From the NCBI RefSeq assembly GCF_037038585.1, contig NC_092521.1, positions 56,767,898 to 56,831,897 of the forward strand: DNA of 64,000 nucleotides. The letters run 5' to 3'. This DNA is from Patagioenas fasciata (Eukaryota; Chordata; Aves; Columbiformes; Columbidae). The notes under the pieces were generated by a model. It was not told the origin of the DNA. It searched no databases and saw only the letters and a program-made list of their open reading frames with translations. Positions 10,901 to 19,641 of the stretch are shown here, in pieces. How positions within the stretch are numbered: the first letter of the stretch is position 1; each line of letters opens with the position of its first letter. A program made the translations under genes and the position numbers.

Positions 10901-13900
10901 AATATACTCACAGTGCTGTCATCAGATATATAAAAATTACAAGATTAGTAAGAATTTCTAATTTCTTGGAAAAAAAGAAAAAATAAGATGACTGGAAGAG
11001 ATCTGTTTTATTACGTGCTGCAGGGAAATATTATGATTATCAGCTACTAAAAATACTTCAAACAGTATAAAACTCTTCCTCAGTGGGCTAAACTTGTACT
11101 TTTATGTTTGTACATTTCAAAAGGGATAAAGTCTTTTAAACGTCTGCAGCTTCAGGAAATCATGGTCTCATATTTTTTACTGTTGTCACATACTGCCCTG
11201 TTAAGGTTTTCTTACACTTTTCCAGTGAGCTAGTGTAAGAAAAGCACCATTTATTTGAAGCTGACTGAATCCTGTGGTAAATTATTTCGCAGCTAGAAAG
11301 CAAGGAAAAAAAAAAAATCACAAGAAGGATTATTTACTTAATATAGTTTTATGAAGGTAATGCATGCTTCTGCATTATCCCTACAAAACTGCCTGGTAAC
11401 TAAGCTATCAAACAATTATTATAATCTCACTTCTGTTCCCAGAAATGAGAAAAGGCCATTAGAGGCAGCTTTACTAAGATTCGCTGTGGCCAGCCAAAGA
11501 ATCAATGTAAGCTTTCTATATATATTGAACTAGCAGGGAGCCTAGTTCCTATAGCGTTCTGAGGGCTGCCGGTTTCCATACTGTTCTGTAACAAAGAACC
11601 TAGTCCTCCAACCTAACCACAAACTCTTCCCTCCAACCTTTTTCCCAAGCCTATTGTAGTTTTGTGGGTGCATAAAGTGGAATACCATTAATTCACACAT
11701 TGCTTTATTCTCAAAATAGTAGAAGTCCCATTTTAACCTCACATCCCCAACCAATCTCCCAGTTACACAATTCCCAATTTAATTATATAGTTTCTCTACA
11801 AACCCCACCCTGAAAACCTTATGCCTTTGTATTGAGTCTGGCTGGGATGCAGTTAATTTTCTACATAGCAGCCTCTATGGCGCTTAGTTTCAGATTTGTG
11901 ACCAATGTTTTAGCTATTGCTGAGCAGTGCCTGCACAGCATCAAGGCTGCCTCTGATTCTCATTCTGCCCAAACATGGACTAATTTCAGGGTGGACAAGA
12001 GGCTGGGAGGGGACACAGCCAGGACAGCTGACCTGAACTGACCAAAGGGATATTCCATGCCATACAGCATCATGCTCAGCAATAGAACTGGTGGACATGA
12101 AGAACAGACTTTCTAAACTAGCCCCTGCTTGGAGACTTGCTGGGCACCAGCCTGTTGGTGGGAGGTGGTGGGAGGTGGTGAGTGATTGTCTTTGCATCAC
12201 CTTTTCCCCCCTGTTCCCTTCTTTCCTTCACTCATTAAACTGTCTTCATCTCAACCCATGAGTTTTTCCTCACTTTTGCCCTTTACATTCTCTTCTCGCT
12301 TCTGCTGAGGTAGAGTGAGAGAGTGACTGGGAGGGGGCTCAGCTGCTGGCTGGGATTGACCTACCACATCCTTATTTCGATGTTCACATCACTAATGAAC
12401 AGATGGTACATCCAGAATGGAAGCTGTTATTAATACTGTACTGAAAAGAAAGAGTAAGCAGGGATCACTTCGGGAAGTTACTTTGAGATAATAAGCTACT
12501 GCTCATTATCTGTGCCAGGAAAATTGCAATCATGCAGGATAAATTAATGGCACTAAAAAAAGTACAGAGTCATACTATTCCTTTTACTGAGGGATAGTTC
12601 GCAAGGAGCAACTGATGTGTAGTAGTTTATTAGCCTACAGTAATTATGTCTGTAGCTAGTGTGTAACATTAAGCAGACAGATTGCTTTACAGACCACACA
12701 ACTTAAATATTGTGTGGATATGTTCTAACAGATCTAATTAAGTTCATTTCTTATAACTGCTTTATCTTGTATAAAACTTGTTTGAAATAGTTTGCGGAGA
12801 TCACTTAAGTCTTTGCCATTTGTGAGTATTCAAGAAAAAGACTAAACAGACTTCTTTTTATCACCTCATGCATCAGAAATGGTTGGAGCAACTCTTCTTT
12901 CTGTATCATGTTATTGAGCTTCAATATACATCTAGAAGTTCAATCCTTACAAATTTCTTTTTTTGCATGATACACACCATGTAGCTCTGACCTGAATGTA
13001 ACATCATAAATCTATACAGATTCTATATATACATAAACTTAAAAATATATGTAAAAAGATGACTTAAAGAAAGGACTGGTCTATTTGTAAAATTTACAAA
13101 CCTGTGCAAAAATCTTTACCAGCCTTACATTGTGTGTAGGCCTTATCTGTAGGTACTCTCTCCACCACTGTTTAGCATATACAAGAAATAACCGTTCTTT
13201 TTCTGCTGTTTTCTGACGTTCCAAAGCAAACTGCAGGTCAGAAAAATATAACCAATCACACACATATTAATTCCAAACAGGAAAAAAACCCAACATAATC
13301 AATAAGTAGATTAACACCAAATGGGGTCTCTGTAAAATAGAGCTTAATACTTATTGTGCCATGCAAGTGCTGAAGAGCAGTATTTTTAAATTAAAACCCA
13401 ATTAAAAAACTCTTCAAGTTACGTTTCTTGTTTGTAGACTCACATATCAAGCTTCACTGAGCAGTGTTCATCTTAAGTGATGCATTTCTATACAGAAGGA
13501 TTGCTTGGCTTTTGGTAACAGAATAGCTGACCTGAAGTTATTATTTTAAACAGGAGAGAGAGCAAGAAAACATATAGTACCTAAAGAGAATTAGGTATAT
13601 TGCATCTTTCTTATTTTTCTTCCCAAGTTTTGATACAGGTAAATAGAAAAACTACTAAAGTAATATTTCAGATTATGTTCAGTATAAACAAAGCAGTTTA
13701 AAAAAAGCTAATTATATTTAAATGCAATGGAAAAAAATATCAAACATTCAAAATACCACAGCTCTCAACAAGTACATAAGGAATTCTGTACTGAGCTTCC
13801 CCCCAATAAAAGCCCTTCCCAAAACTACTTACTTGAGTATTAGTTACTTCTGGAGATAGCGTCTTATTAAGCTGTGGATACATTTCCAGTCTGACGTTTA

Positions 13901-16900
13901 AAACCCCAACAGAAACCTTTGATTCTGTACCTTCGAACCAAAATAAATTCTGATCAGTTCTCTCAAATTCATTTTTACTTAGGACAGTTCAGCCAGGCAG
14001 GAGTAAATAATTAAAATAAATATTTTAGCTATATAATCACAAAAAACCCACTAAACTTCTTTAAATATATGCAAAATAAGAACCTTTATTTAAATTCAAA
14101 CTCAGAAGAGGCTGTAAGAAAGCATAACCAAGACAAAAAAGCAGACATTTAGATCTGAGATAATTACGCAGTGCCCTCTTTGCAGCCAGTACCAGGATCT
14201 ATTAGATGAATGGCATTCTAGAAATGTCTAGAATGGGCACCTAAAATAGAATAGGAGAGTCACACACTGTGAAACCACCTGTTTCTAGTGACTATACAGG
14301 TAGATCAAACCTAACTAGTTGGAAATAAGTGAAGTTCATCTTCCTTAAGACACAGTTTATTTTGACAGACCCAGAATGTCATGCAAATAAGCAACTTAAA
14401 AAAAAAAAAAGGACAAAACACCACAAACCTAATGTTGTTGCATATGCTGAAAATTTAGAATTTCACAACGAACAAGTAGCATTAAAAAAACAGAGATGGG
14501 TTTATACAAGCAACAGAAGCCTCACATAGTAGTTTGCCTATTTATCTGAGGTGGTAGCATGCTTCAGTGTTCTTGATGCATTTTTCGCAATGACAAAACT
14601 TCAGAAGAGGAGAAAAAGCACTAGATTTACTGAATCAATACTTTATTACTTGGAAAAAATCTGATGGTAATTACATTTAACTCCTCCCATCACCCATTTT
14701 GAGTATTAAACTCAACTTATTTGTTATGCATTCCCAAGTCATTATAAATAAAAAGCTCTCCATTTGAGAAAGTATCCAAATCCATATTGCCTACTAAAGT
14801 TTTGGCAATAGTCAGCATTTTCAGAAGGAAATAAACATATTAGCAAATAAGCTTACTAGATTTGTATTCACTGCATAAAACACTGTACCAAATCAAACGA
14901 CAGAAAAAGGCAATAGTGATAACAACCAGGAATAACTTATGTAGTATTATCCAATCTTCAAAATATTTAAGGTATCATTTAATTTCTTTTGAAACTATCA
15001 AGAACTGCTCACCTACCTAAGAGGCAGAGAAACTATGATAAATACTCATACGACTCATCAGCTACTACTTGAACAAACTGCAATAACTAGTATAGGAAGT
15101 CATGACAGATTGAGTCCTAGACCTAAACTTTACCCACTAAATTATAATATTCAAAAAAACCTAGGGTAGAACTCCTAAAATGGGGAGTGGGGACAAGTGA
15201 TACACAAAAATATACATGTATACTAACTGCTAAGTACCTACACAGAGCTGTTCAGCCCCTCTGTCAGAAAACATGCTTCCAGCTACTGGAATAAATGGCA
15301 GCACAGCAGAGATCACTTCATACAGCAGTTGCTAGTTTGCTAAGAAAGGTACACAAGCTGGATTTTACTCTTCAGTGCAGTGGTCTGGAGATTAATTGGT
15401 TGATTTTTGTCTGGTTTGGTTTTGACAACTTATTCAGATTTTTCAGAAAAATCAGTAGTGAGAGTTCCCAGACATGGGGACCATTATTACACAGGATCTG
15501 GAATACACATTTTTAGTATTTCAGTAACAGAAAAATATGACCATTGGTCTCCTACACATTTTCTAAGGATACCTTATAGTAATTTATGGAGTTGAACTAA
15601 TATTAAACTATATCATAAATACTGCTTTGAGCCTGTGAGGAAGCTCAGTATACAATATTTTAAGTCACTATCACAGCCTTATTATTTATCCTTACCTACA
15701 CCCAGGAGTTCAACAGCAACATTTGTTATGCCATTCTCTGCAGCCAAGACAGATCGCCACTCCAAGAAATAGGATGCTACTAGTGTTGTCTCACCAAATG
15801 TGTCTGTTTTGATCAGAACCATATGCACTGGATCACATATAGATAACATAGTGGTTGCATCCACCATTTTACTTCCTTCACCTGCCATTTTAAAAATCAA
15901 GATAAGAGAGCAAGATTATTATCATCCCAAGTCCTCCTCAAAATTAAAATGTATGCATTTACTTCCAGTAGATACATTGCATTTTAAGAAGAATCTCACA
16001 TCCAGAAGTATAAGCGATAATCCCATCTTAAAATCAAATTCAGCTTAGGACACAGCTACAGAAAGATTACAATTAATATACAGAGGAGATAAAAAGATTC
16101 CTGGAGTTGAGTACTCCAGAGTAACCAGTTCATTCACACAGAAATTAAAATGGAATTATCAATTAAGAAAATAAATAACATTAAAGCACCATTAAGTAAA
16201 AGCAATTGAAAAAAATTTTCTTTTAATAAGCTGGAATGTGTCAGGCCAACTTACTATACATCAGTATTTTGGAAACAAATTTCTCTGTAGTTAAGCTTGC
16301 CCCTATGATATAAACTGTTCCATGAGTAGCAGAATTAACAAAGTCTGGTTTTCTTTGAACTTGTGGTGTATTCACTCCCTTCCCCAAGTCCAACTGCAAT
16401 AACTCTGGCTTCCTCTCTGGTACCTGCTATTCCATAAGCTACCCTAGATTTCTACAGGGTTCAAACCAAATCCAGAAGTCTCTTCATAACACACTTAGCT
16501 CCTACCATGTTCCCTGGCTACCAACAAAATAACAGTAATACAGGCTGTGGATGACTGACACTTCTACAGGTGTTTGCCAACTGGTAGGCAAACTGAACTC
16601 ACACTGATGATTTTCTTTCCATCTGATGGCAAATTTATGTTACACTTCTTCAACTGTCAGCACAAAGTTCATGAAAAATCACAGCCATCTCAGTATCTCT
16701 TACCAGCTCTGAGACTATTATCTCACTGTCCATTATAAAGTGGGTCAAATTCAAAAGTTATTTTAGAGCGGAAAAGAAGGAAAAGAAGATGCAAGAGTAG
16801 AGAAAAATCTACAAGTGGCATATCCTAATATAGTAATCAGTTTCCTTAGGAAAACATGATAAAAAATAGGAAAGAAAGCCAGTAAGTAATATCAAATATA

Positions 16901-19343
16901 GTTTGCAATAACTCTGAAGTCAGAAAAAACCCCCAATAGCATCAGCCTTAGATCCACAACATTCCTTACCTAGGCTATCCTTGTGTACCTCAAGTAAAAA
17001 ACCGTCATGGAAATCTGGCTCACAGGCACACGGGACAGGTTTAGAACGGAAGCGCTGATTTCGAAAATGTAAACACAGAGTGAAGGTAGAACAGATTTGG
17101 CCAGGCAGAGGTTCCGGTTCCTGAAGATGTTCCAGAAAAGCTTTTCCACCCAAAACCTGAAGGTAAAGATACCTCCGTGTTGGGTCAATGTTAGCTGTAA
17201 AGCGTAGCAATAAAAATGAAGAGACTACAAACAGATCTTAGGAAGCATGTTAAATATCAGTTAACTAACAGGAGACTAGAAAACAAAAAAATAAACTTTT
17301 TTGAAATGAGTGCTTAGAAGAAAGTGATTTTAAAATGTATGGAAGTTATCTTACTGTAAGATAAATGACATTACAAAAATTCACATTTTATGCAACACTT
17401 AATTTCTGCTGCTTACATAAATTTACTTCCTGTAGATAAGCAGGAAAAACATCCACCTTTATGGCAGTTCATATTGGACCACTAATTCAGGGTTCAAAAA
17501 CTCATAGACTTCAAATTTCTCTCAAACCTATGATCCAAATACTGAAATAAAAAAGCAACATACTTTTTCTCAAAACTGGTGGTTCTCTGTCAACAAAATG
17601 TGTTGATGGTTTCGGAGCTGAAGTCCTCTCCCTTTCATTCACATCCTGAAATTACAATTAAGACTTTTTAAGGCATCAAGGGATACAACAGTGCTCTTAC
17701 CACAGCCTTCTAAAAATTAAAGAATCCTCAATTTCACCTGAATGCCATTCCTCAGGTATGCTCCTACTTGAGATGTAACAAAACAGAACAAATAATTTCA
17801 ATGTAATATTATCATCAAACTACTTTTAGCAAATGCCTTAAGCTCTTCTGCTCCTGATATGTCACAAATCAGTAAAGCCATTACAAACCTTTGGAAGTAG
17901 AGAGTTTTCACTTTGTCAAAACACCATGTCAGTAAGAAGAAAAAGCAAAAATATTTTCACTCTTGAAAAGCTACTTACAGTTACAAATTTAAGTTCCTTC
18001 ATAACATCATCAATGATTCCTCGTTGTCTTAAGGCTTTTATCAGATCTTCTGTGGATAACTGCTGATGCTCAGGTGCTAACTCTTCACGTATAGTGTCAG
18101 CAAGAACTTCTCTGATCCTGCCATGGACATCCATCTGAAAGAAAATTCACTATATGCTACAAATACAAGGTCTTTACATGGTAGCAGCTATAACTAAACA
18201 GTCACTTGATTAAGACTAAAGATATTCTCCCAGGAACACAGAAATAACTACATCAAAATATTCATCCTTTCAGAACTACCAGTTTAAAAAACCATGAGCA
18301 TACCAAACCTGAGCATTTTCACTGCTCTTTACAGCATTCCCTGCCTTGAACTTGCCTCCTTATAAAAAGGTCTGCAAATCCATCAAATATAAAACGGTCA
18401 CAATCTCTTGTCTCCCTCAAAATTCATCTTTAGGATAACAGTTTATTTTTTAAGGGGAAAAGTACACTTTTTTATACTTAAGACACAGAAGTAGGAAATC
18501 TCCATTGAAAGCTTCCCCTGTGCTCAAAGGGAAAACAGTATTTCCGTCCTTCATCTCAGCTGTTAAACTGCACGGATGTGCAAAACCGATGTATGTTAGG
18601 GCCACAGCCACTGGGACTTAAAATACTTTGCGATGCATGAGCTGAAGCATTTGTACTTAGTTCCCAATCCAATCCCAATAACTTCTCTCAAAAAGCAGCA
18701 AACGAAAAACACATTCCTGTGCAGTCTACTCTGGGTGAATCTGCTTTAGCAGATGTTTTTGACTAGATGATCTCCAGAGGTCCCTTCCAACCCCAACCAT
18801 TCTGTGAAAAAAGAACAAAAAACACCAAAAAGCCTCGGTCTCAGGGTGCCAATGCCCCGACCCAGCCGCCGGTGCCGCGGGCCTCTCCCTGCCCTGCCCG
18901 GGGCAGCGACACGGAGCGAGAGAGCAGCAAGAGGGGGGAGCGGACAGGGCGGCAGGGGCCTCAGCTCCATCTCTCCGGGGCTCAGGAAAGCAGAGATGAG
19001 GGCGGTGGCGGTAGAAGACGGCGAGGTAACAAAGGCCGCAAAGCGGGGCAGGGATCAGACGGGAGCGCGAACTGCCACTGTGCAAGGGGGCGCGAGTGGC
19101 GCCTGGGAACCACCTGAAGCGGCTGAAGTAGGGAAAACAAAGCAGGGAAGGGAGCGAGCGGGCACTGCTGCCGCCAGGAGCCGGGGCTCCGCACCGCCGG
19201 CAAGGGGAGCAGCAAAGCCCGACCAGGCCGCCCCTCCCCTGCGACAGGAGAAGTCGCTCTACCGCGCAGACACCCCCCACCTTGACCAGCTGCTGGTGGA
19301 TGATCTGCTTCAGCTCAGAGGCTTTCTCCGGCGGCAGCGCCAT
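4226..19343 (-). CDS. CEP76: CEP76, centrosomal protein of 76 kDa (12 coding exons, complete)
   Basis: Minus-strand gene. Coding exons are 19281-19343, 17979-18134, 17564-17645, 16970-17194, 15696-15881, 13833-13930, 13102-13230, 10149-10340, 8081-8247, 6087-6420, 4796-5013 and 4226-4364. Together they give 1989 nt (662 residues plus stop), close to the human length of about 659. All junctions are GT-AG and all phases join. The protein starts MALPPEKASELKQIIHQQL and ends WIMFACKYRSVL. CEP76 sits at the centriole and restrains centriole reduplication, and it binds CP110. Order: N-terminal helical part (about 1-100), C2-type domain (about 100-260), then a transglutaminase-like peptidase fold, with GDCEDHA at 378-384 and PHTW at about 410-413, and a C-terminal conserved tail. 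The C2 and peptidase-like assignments rest on published family analysis recalled here. The shared CpG promoter with PSMG2 suggests constitutive expression. One run of five Gly (exon 8) looks one residue longer than the human run as I remember it. Confidence 0.97.
4796..5013 (-). CDS. CEP76: CEP76 coding exon 11
   Basis: Acceptor CTCACAG|GATCTC, donor CTTCG|GTAAAT. It encodes DLGLSTVWDDHLSYLLSPAL, then RTTSISAGNEEFQDAVRRAV, then FKGFPIHFVYRNARRAFATC. 218 nt, leaving phase 2. Confidence 0.95.
5585..5607. repeat. Poly(A) run, 23 nt
   Basis: Uninterrupted A run on the plus strand in CEP76 intron 10. No retroposed body was seen beside it. Confidence 0.9.
6087..6420 (-). CDS. CEP76: CEP76 coding exon 10
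   Basis: Acceptor TTATTAG|GTACAT, donor AGAAAG|GTAAAT. It encodes YIHRPINPDDPPLVEQPKPL, then YPYRTIGCIFNHQKFFGNCQ, then VFDLHDESKWKPM and PPFPPLCASTIDA. 334 nt, ending in phase 0. It is the largest coding exon of the gene. Confidence 0.96.
7295..7730 (+). mobile_element. Solo LTR, avian ERVL-like (fossil)
   Basis: The element begins TGTGCTGGTTTTGGCTGGGA and ends CCACAACA, with the TG...CA ends of an LTR. It is flanked by a perfect 5-bp target duplication, GTTCC (7290-7294 and 7731-7735). The 5-bp duplication suits the ERVL class. A TATA-like stretch lies near 7562. It has no internal retroviral region, so it is a solo LTR left by recombination. It lies in CEP76 intron 9, antisense to the gene. 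The intact duplication suggests moderate age. Confidence 0.88.
7902..7927. repeat. Poly(A) run, 26 nt
   Basis: Uninterrupted A run in CEP76 intron 9, about 150 bases upstream on the plus strand of exon 9. On the CEP76 sense strand it is a T tract. Confidence 0.9.
8081..8247 (-). CDS. CEP76: CEP76 coding exon 9 (peptidase-like core)
   Basis: Acceptor TGCCTAG|GGTGAC, donor CATAG|GTGAGT. It encodes GDCEDHANLLCSLLLGFGLE, then FVCVGTKAKGVPHTWVMTCG, then FWESLTGH. This carries the Cys and His blocks of the transglutaminase-like fold. Confidence 0.96.
10149..10340 (-). CDS. CEP76: CEP76 coding exon 8
   Basis: Acceptor TGTTCAG|GATGAA, donor AACAAG|GTATGT. It encodes DENGVNHPVCSYIRPLRAGR, then LLDTPRQAARFVSVLGYERA, then PVI, five Gly and KQEQWCTLLAFLCRNK. 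192 nt, phase 0 to 0. Confidence 0.96.
10676..10806. repeat. C/A-rich, G-poor low-complexity tract
   Basis: About 130 bases of the plus strand are almost only A and C (runs such as AAACCAAACACCCACC), with some T and two G. The CEP76 sense strand is therefore G/T rich. It lies in intron 7 near exon 8. Confidence 0.85.
11822..12369 (+). mobile_element. Solo LTR, related avian ERVL-like subfamily (fossil, older)
   Basis: Its head (GTCTGGCTGGGATGCAGTTA) and body, with GGGATATTCCATGCCATA and CATCATGCTCAGCA, match the LTR at 7295-7730 but with much more divergence. It begins TGCCTTTG and ends CTACCACA(T), and is flanked by CCTTA (11817-11821 and 12370-12374). A CATTAAAC polyadenylation-like site is near 12233. 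There is no internal region, so it is a solo LTR. It lies in CEP76 intron 7, also antisense to the gene, and looks older than the other copy. Confidence 0.8.
13102..13230 (-). CDS. CEP76: CEP76 coding exon 7
   Basis: Acceptor CCTGCAG|TTTGCT, donor GCACAG|GTTTGT (a weak donor). It encodes FALERQKTAEKERLFLVYAK, then QWWREYLQIRPTHNVRLVKI, then FAQ. 129 nt, phase 0 to 0. Confidence 0.96.
13833..13930 (-). CDS. CEP76: CEP76 coding exon 6
   Basis: Acceptor TTCGAAG|GTACAG, donor ACTCAA|GTAAGT. It encodes TESKVSVGVLNVRLEMYPQL, then NKTLSPEVTNTQ, the last strands of the C2-type domain. It is too short to show as a long open frame. Confidence 0.94.
15696..15881 (-). CDS. CEP76: CEP76 coding exon 5
   Basis: Acceptor ATGGCAG|GTGAAG, donor TGTAG|GTAAGG. 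It encodes EGSKMVDATTMLSICDPVHM, then VLIKTDTFGETTLVASYFLE, then WRSVLAAENG and ELLGVG. 186 nt, phase 1 to 1. Part of the C2-type domain. Confidence 0.96.
16970..17194 (-). CDS. CEP76: CEP76 coding exon 4
   Basis: Acceptor TTTACAG|CTAACA, donor CCTAG|GTAAGG. It encodes NIDPTRRYLYLQVLGGKAFL, then EHLQEPEPLPGQICSTFTLC, then NQRFRSKPVPCACEPDFHDG and FLLEVHKDSL. Start of the C2-type domain. Confidence 0.96.
   Translation of the reverse strand, partial: LTLTQHGGIFTFRFWVEKLFWNIFRNRNLCLAKSVLPSLCVYIFEISASVLNLSRVPVSQISMTVFYLRYTRIA
17564..17645 (-). CDS. CEP76: CEP76 coding exon 3
   Basis: Acceptor ATTTCAG|GATGTG, donor AAAAA|GTATGT. It encodes DVNERERTSAPKPSTHFVDR, then EPPVLRK. 82 nt, and the phase fits both neighbours. 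It aligns with a poorly conserved linker in human CEP76, so the match rests on length and phase. Confidence 0.88.
17979..18134 (-). CDS. CEP76: CEP76 coding exon 2
   Basis: Acceptor TTTCAG|ATGGAT, donor GTAACT|GTAAGT. It encodes MDVHGRIREVLADTIREELA, then PEHQQLSTEDLIKALRQRGI, then IDDVMKELKFVT. 156 nt, phase 0 to 0. Confidence 0.96.
18725..18808 (+). mobile_element. CR1 LINE 3'-end fragment in CEP76 intron 1
   Basis: GACTAGATGATCTCCAGAGG, then TCCCTTCCAACCCC and CCATTCTGTGA, is the sense-strand CR1 3' end. It borders the CpG island of the shared promoter and is antisense to CEP76. It accounts for part of a misleading long open frame across this intron. Confidence 0.9.
19281..19343 (-). CDS. 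CEP76: CEP76 coding exon 1
   Basis: ATG at 19341-19343, donor GTCAAG|GTGGGG. It encodes MALPPEKASELKQIIHQQLV and K, 21 codons ending in phase 0, which joins directly to MDVHGRIRE of exon 2 as in human. Confidence 0.96.
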
Positions 19344-19572
19344 GGCAAGAGTGGGGCCGAGACACTTCCCACTCCGGCAGCAGCAGCGGGGAGGCGGCCC
19401 CCAACGGCCTTTCCAACGGGCGCGGGCGACGGCGTAACTGCCCGGCGCGCGGCCGCCGCCTCACCCGCTGGGGGGCGCAGCGCGAGAGTAACGCGGCCGT
19501 TACTCCCCGCCCCGCTGAGGAGAGGAGAGACGCGGCCGTTGCTTCCTGCCTCCACTTCCCTCTGCTGCCGGC
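19344..19572. promoter_or_regulatory. Bidirectional CEP76/PSMG2 promoter, 229 bp between start codons
   Basis: The two genes start head to head with only 229 bases between ATGs. Inside are five YAACKG (MYB-type) hexamers: CAACGG at 19402 and 19414, TAACTG at 19435, and on the minus strand TAACGG at 19497-19502 and CAACGG at 19536-19541. There are also GC boxes (CCCCGCCCCGC near 19505), a repeated CGCGGCCGTT, and ETS-like CTTCC motifs near 19542 and 19555. No TATA box was seen. Use of these sites is inferred. Confidence 0.8.
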
Positions 19573-19641
19573 ATGTTTGTTTCTTGCGACCATGGCGGGG
19601 GCTCCGCCAGCTGCGACTTTAAAGGCTTCACTCTGCTCATG
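19573..19641 (+). CDS. PSMG2: PSMG2 coding exon 1
   Basis: Encodes MFVSCDHGGGSASCDFKGFT then LLM. Donor CTCATG|GTAAGT, phase 0. GACCATGGCGGG just inside the exon resembles a YY1-type element, which is often found just after starts in CpG promoters. Confidence 0.95.

Noticed and set aside
18726-19343. 205-codon minus-strand frame starting at the CEP76 ATG
   Set aside because: Only the first 21 codons are CEP76. The rest reads through the donor at 19280 into intron 1 and a CR1 fragment.
18804-19622. 272-codon plus-strand frame over the bidirectional promoter
   Set aside because: It is antisense to CEP76 exon 1 and overlaps PSMG2 exon 1 in another frame. The composition is typical of a CpG island and not of a protein.
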